Of a stretch of 64,000 nt of DNA, positions 60,521 to 64,000 are shown piece by piece. The notes beneath the pieces are model-generated. The model was not told where the DNA came from and made no database searches. It saw nothing but the letters and a program-made list of their open reading frames with translations. Location of the stretch: NCBI GenBank assembly GCA_965278995.1, contig OZ257136.1, positions 2,294,001 through 2,358,000 of the forward strand. Reading direction: 5' to 3'. This DNA comes from JADJYF01 sp965278995 (GTDB lineage: Bacteria > Pseudomonadota > Gammaproteobacteria > Ga0077536). The position numbers and the translations under genes were made by a program. Within the stretch, counting starts at the first letter, position 1. Each line of letters starts with the position of its first letter.

Positions 60521-60746
60521 TACCACTCTCCCCAGGCCAGGCTCATTATTGTATTGATGCACCTGCGGTGCACGGTGAACGCGGGGCCCGCGCGCCTGGC
60601 AACGCGCGGTCGTCACGCGGCTCAGTATTGTCGGACTGTGCGGCTAAGTCCAGCCTCCCCGGCTGCCCATGCGGCGCATATTTTCTCAGGCACAATAGCC
60701 CGCCAGGCACTGTGGCGGGTGCCGTGTACTTCAGACGGAGCGCTGT

Positions 60747-62162
60747 ATGCAAACGCATTTCAAGCCGCACCAGCTGGCGCTCCCGGCGCTGGCTGAAGCT
60801 GACGGCATCATTCGTGCCTGTGTGCGCCATGGCTTCTGCCCGCAGACCTGCCCGACCTATATTCTGCTCGGCGATGAAAATGACTCACCGCGCGGGCGCA
60901 TCGAGCTGATCCGCGGCATGCTGGAAACCGGCGGCGCACCCTCGGCGAGTACCGTGCGGCATCTCGACCAGTGCCTGTCCTGTCTGTCCTGCGAGACGAC
61001 CTGTGCCGCGCGGGTCGAGTACCGGCATCTGGCCGACCATGCACGTGCTTATATCGAGCGTCATTTTCGCCGACCGTGGCGCGACCGCTGGCTTCGCCAC
61101 TTCCTGGCCACCACGCTCACTCGCCCTGCCCTCCTGCGGCGCGCACTCGGCCTGGCCAGGCTGGCACGGCCATTCGGTGCGTTGTTGCCCGCGACATTGC
61201 GCGCACTCATCGAAGCAGCGCCGCGCACAGCGCTTGCGCCCGCGATAAAGCCATCGAACGCAGTGCCAACTGCTGCGCCGACGCTGCGCGTAGCCCTGCT
61301 CGATGGTTGTGTACAGCAGGTCATGGGCGCCCACATCAATGCTGCCACTATCCGTGTGCTCGAACGGCATGGCTGCCAGGTTGTCGCCACCAGCGCCGAA
61401 CGCTGTTGCGGTGCGCTCAGTTTACATATGGGGCGCGAAGACGAAGCCCGGCAGGCAGCACGCGTTGCAATCGCGCATTGGCATGCGTTGCTCGACCAGG
61501 GCGCACTCGATGTGATCGTCGTCAACACGTCGGGCTGCGGTTCGACCATCAAGGACTACGGCCGCTTGTTCGCGCACGAACCGGTGTGGGCCGCGCGGGC
61601 GGCAAGCGTCGCCGACCATACCCGCGATATCAGCGAAGTCCTGGCAATGCTGCCGCTGGTAGCTCACGCGTCCCGCCCGCGGCTGCCGCTTGCTTATCAC
61701 GATTCGTGTTCGCTGCAACACGGCCAGCGGGTCACGGCAGCACCACGTCGGCTGCTGCGTGCCGTCGGCTTCGAGCTGCATGAAGTTCCTGAGGGCCATT
61801 TCTGTTGCGGCTCGGCCGGCACTTACAATCTGCTGCAACCGGCCATTGCGAGCCGTCTCGGCGCCCGCAAAGCGAGCGCCATCGAAAGTACGGCAGCAGT
61901 GGCGGTGGCAGCAGGTAACCTTGGTTGCCTGCTGCAGATCGGACGCTACAGCCGCCTGCCGCTGATGCATACCGTCGAGCTTATCGACTGGGCTACCGGT
62001 GGCCCATGCCCGCCCGCACTCGCTGGCGTGGATCTCACGCCGTGGCAGTCTGCTGCGCCTGTCGAAGCAACAGGTACTGCAATGCCGATAGCGGAGGAAA
62101 TCAATTTCTGGCTGTATGCCGCGCATCCAACGGCCGCCGAGGAAACAACCCATGAGCACTGA
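60747..62162 (+). CDS. GlcF-like Fe-S protein with one altered cluster ligand
   Basis: A 471-aa homologue of the iron-sulfur subunit of glycolate oxidase. The first ferredoxin motif reads CVRHGFCPQTCPTY: C25, C31 and C35 are kept, but the usual second cysteine is H28. The second motif CLSCLSCETTC has C76, C79, C82 and C86. Two CCG domains follow (AERCCGALSLHMG and GHFCCGSAGTYN). It would pass electrons from a flavoprotein to quinone or a carrier. Instead of glcD/glcE its partner is the VAO-type flavoprotein, which starts 11 bases before its stop. Confidence 0.88.
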   Translation: MQTHFKPHQLALPALAEADGIIRACVRHGFCPQTCPTYILLGDENDSPRGRIELIRGMLETGGAPSASTVRHLDQCLSCLSCETTCAARVEYRHLADHARAYIERHFRRPWRDRWLRHFLATTLTRPALLRRALGLARLARPFGALLPATLRALIEAAPRTALAPAIKPSNAVPTAAPTLRVALLDGCVQQVMGAHINAATIRVLERHGCQVVATSAERCCGALSLHMGREDEARQAARVAIAHWHALLDQGALDVIVVNTSGCGSTIKDYGRLFAHEPVWAARAASVADHTRDISEVLAMLPLVAHASRPRLPLAYHDSCSLQHGQRVTAAPRRLLRAVGFELHEVPEGHFCCGSAGTYNLLQPAIASRLGARKASAIESTAAVAVAAGNLGCLLQIGRYSRLPLMHTVELIDWATGGPCPPALAGVDLTPWQSAAPVEATGTAMPIAEEINFWLYAAHPTAAEETTHEH

Positions 62163-63666
62163 GCTCGCACTGACTGCGTTCTTCGCCGACATCGCCGCTC
62201 AACTCGGCGCAGCGGCCGTCAATCGCAGCGTCGAGACGGTGCAGCGTTATGGCGAGAACCACCTGCCAACCGGCGACAAGCGACCGGCGGGCGTGGTCTA
62301 TCCCAGCAGTGTGGAAGATGTCGAAACGATAGTCGCGTTGGCCAATACACACGGCGTCGTGCTGTATCCGATCAGCACCGGCCAGAACCAGGGTCTGGGA
62401 CTGCGCTCGCCGGTCACTGCCGGGCAGGTCGTCATCGATCTCGGGCGACACATGAACCGCATCCTCGAAATCGACGAAACGCTCGCGTATGCCGTGCTCG
62501 AGCCGGGCGTCACTTACCAGCAACTGTATGACGAACTCGGCCGACGCGGACATCGCCTGATGCTGGACACGACGTCGGGCCCGCCAGCCGGTGGCGTACT
62601 AGGTAATACGATGGATGGCGGTGCCGGCTATACGCCGTACTTCGATCATCTGTACATGAGTTGCGGACTCGAAGTCGTTCTCGGAAATGGTCAGCGCCTG
62701 CGTACCGGTGATGGCGCTTTGCCTGGAACGCGAGCCTGGCACGTTTCCAAATATTCCATCGGTCCTCGCCTGGAGGGCTTGTTCGTGCAATCGAGCTTTG
62801 GCATTACGACACGCATGGGTGTGTGGTTGATGCCACGCCCGCCGGTGGTCCGGAGTTTTTTCTTCGCTTTTCCGGATGACGCGGATCTCGAAGAAATCAT
62901 CGAGATGTGCCGACCATTGAAACTGAGCAACATGGTCCCGACGCTGTTCAAGGTGACCAACGATATCTATGCTCTCGGGACGGAATGCACGCATCCGGAA
63001 TATGCCGAGCACGGCGGAACACGAACTCTGTCGGAGTCCGCCAGACGGTCGCTTCAACAGCAGTATGGTTGTGGGGCATGGCTGGTTTCCGGTGCGTTCT
63101 ACGGGGCATCGGAGACTGCACTTGCACCGTTCATCGAGCGTGTGAAAGCGCATTTCATGCGATCAGGCAAAGCGAGCTATATCGATCATGACACCGCCGA
63201 AGCAAATCCGATGCTGCGCATTCATCTCGATTCGTTCCGTGGAGTACCGACCGCAGCGGAGTTGAAGCTGCTGGCCTGGCGACCTGGCGGTGGTCTCATC
63301 TGGTTCCTGCCTGGCACACCCATGGTCGGTCAGACTGCCAACGCGCATCAGACACTGGCGCGCCGCATCTACACAGAACATGGTTTCGAGTACATCTGCG
63401 AGTACGTTTGCGGTGCGCGCTTTGCCCGTGGCCTGCACGTGCTCATCTACAATCGAGAGGATGAAGCCGAAACTGCGCGCGCCGATGCCTGCTATCGCGA
63501 GCTCGCGCGCGCGTTCGCCGAAAGCGGGTATTCGGTCGGGCGCGCAGCGACGGGCTATCACGCGCTGCACATGGCACAACTCGATCCGACATTTACTGCG
63601 GTCTGCGCCGCGCTCAAAACCGCGCTTGACCCCAACGGCGTGATCGCCGCCGGCCGTTATGTCTGA
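62152..63666 (+). CDS. VAO/PCMH-family FAD-dependent oxidoreductase
   Basis: A 504-aa flavoprotein of the vanillyl-alcohol oxidase/4-cresol dehydrogenase family. The FAD domain has VVYPSSVEDVETIVALAN, YPISTGQNQGLG and the hallmark GVLGNTMDGGAGYTPYFDH (residues 148-166). The C-terminal cap carries AAGRYV, as in the FAD-linked oxidase family. Phenolic side-chain oxidation is the family role, but other substrates are possible. The start ATG at 62152 has GAGGAA upstream and lies within the last codons of the GlcF-like gene. The two are therefore coupled, which suggests this flavoenzyme gives electrons to the Fe-S protein and not directly to oxygen. Confidence 0.87.
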   Translation: MSTELALTAFFADIAAQLGAAAVNRSVETVQRYGENHLPTGDKRPAGVVYPSSVEDVETIVALANTHGVVLYPISTGQNQGLGLRSPVTAGQVVIDLGRHMNRILEIDETLAYAVLEPGVTYQQLYDELGRRGHRLMLDTTSGPPAGGVLGNTMDGGAGYTPYFDHLYMSCGLEVVLGNGQRLRTGDGALPGTRAWHVSKYSIGPRLEGLFVQSSFGITTRMGVWLMPRPPVVRSFFFAFPDDADLEEIIEMCRPLKLSNMVPTLFKVTNDIYALGTECTHPEYAEHGGTRTLSESARRSLQQQYGCGAWLVSGAFYGASETALAPFIERVKAHFMRSGKASYIDHDTAEANPMLRIHLDSFRGVPTAAELKLLAWRPGGGLIWFLPGTPMVGQTANAHQTLARRIYTEHGFEYICEYVCGARFARGLHVLIYNREDEAETARADACYRELARAFAESGYSVGRAATGYHALHMAQLDPTFTAVCAALKTALDPNGVIAAGRYV

Positions 63667-63732
63667 GATTGAGTTCAATCAGGCGAACTGCCGGTGCTGC
63701 GCTGTGATTGTCAAAACAGGAGACAGGCTCTC

Positions 63733-64000
63733 ATGAGTATCAGTCAACGCACGCTCAAACTCGAAGCCGGCGACGGTGCTCGCTTCGTTTGCTATATCGC
63801 GATACCCGAAAGCGGCAGCGGGCCCGGTCTCATTCTGCTGCACGACGCTCACGGCGCCGGCGATCACATGAAACATCAGGCCAACTTGTATGCTGAGGAA
63901 GGATGGGTGGTGGCACTACCCGATCTCTATGCGCGCCAAGGCGGTGCTCAGGAACTCGGTTTCGATGCACTCGGCAATGCGCGCGCTGCCGATCTCGCGG
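63733..64000 (+). CDS. Dienelactone hydrolase family protein, 3' end outside window
   Basis: 89 codons of an alpha/beta hydrolase are visible. It begins MSISQRTLKLEAGDGARFVCY, and GLILLHDAHGAGDHMKHQANLYAEEGWVVALPDLYARQGG is the typical first half of the family, before the catalytic cysteine or serine. The 66-bp gap from the VAO-type gene and the same strand suggest co-transcription. It may hydrolyse a lactone formed in the same route. The catalytic residues lie beyond the window. Confidence 0.8.
   Translation, partial: MSISQRTLKLEAGDGARFVCYIAIPESGSGPGLILLHDAHGAGDHMKHQANLYAEEGWVVALPDLYARQGGAQELGFDALGNARAADLA

Overview
The window is GC-rich, densely coding proteobacterial chromosome. A PEP-CTERM-type sorting tail, RND efflux, PQQ and VAO-type oxidoreductases and steroid/xenobiotic-type catabolic genes point to a free-living, possibly gammaproteobacterial heterotroph with broad catabolic ability. 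The species cannot be fixed from the sequence. No rRNA, intact tRNA, CRISPR array, phage or IS element was seen, and no stretch longer than 300 bases lacks a gene.

Layout. 1-1665 (-): start of a soluble NAD-dependent formate dehydrogenase operon (fdsG, fdsB partial). 1880-3721 (+): an AT-richer pair, a sulfite-oxidase-fold molybdopterin protein and a secreted His-rich protein. 3754-9807 (-): an RND efflux operon (adaptor, pump, outer-membrane factor) with a triplicated 92-bp gene junction. 9948-15508 (+): Rieske protein, PQQ dehydrogenase, Baeyer-Villiger-type monooxygenase, amidase. 15525-16913 (-): aldoxime dehydratase and a 90-aa orphan. 17131-20313 (+): CorA-like transporter, trypsin-like protease, FHA-like membrane protein. 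20385-23234: D-aminoacylase-type amidohydrolase divergent from a LysR regulator. 23283-27341 (-): phytase-like PEP-CTERM protein and five small genes (VOC, hotdog thioesterase, Mug-like glycosylase, DUF1971, GFA).

27407-36880 (-) is the clearest system: a complete N-methylglutamate pathway operon in the order mgsA-mgsB-mgsC-gmaS-mgdA-mgdB-mgdC-mgdD, with an XRE-cupin regulator upstream. It would convert methylamine to gamma-glutamylmethylamide, then N-methylglutamate, then glutamate plus a C1 unit. The formate dehydrogenase at the left edge could finish C1 oxidation. MgdB lacks two of the four zinc ligands of classical SoxD.

37736-38430 (+) is a VapBC toxin-antitoxin pair. 38449-47380 (-) is a CoA-transferase/amidase/hydantoinase operon with two HyuA subunits and one HyuB. 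47532-53362 holds DUF1993, class I aldolase (-), CaCA exchanger, RutA-like flavin monooxygenase, maleylacetate-reductase-like dehydrogenase and an exported Fe superoxide dismutase. 53550-60520 (-) is a catabolic operon: cupin, P450, NTF2-like, CocE hydrolase, amidohydrolase, Ltp2-like thiolase fold and DUF35. 60747-64000 (+) pairs a GlcF-like Fe-S protein with a VAO-family flavoprotein, followed by a partial dienelactone hydrolase.
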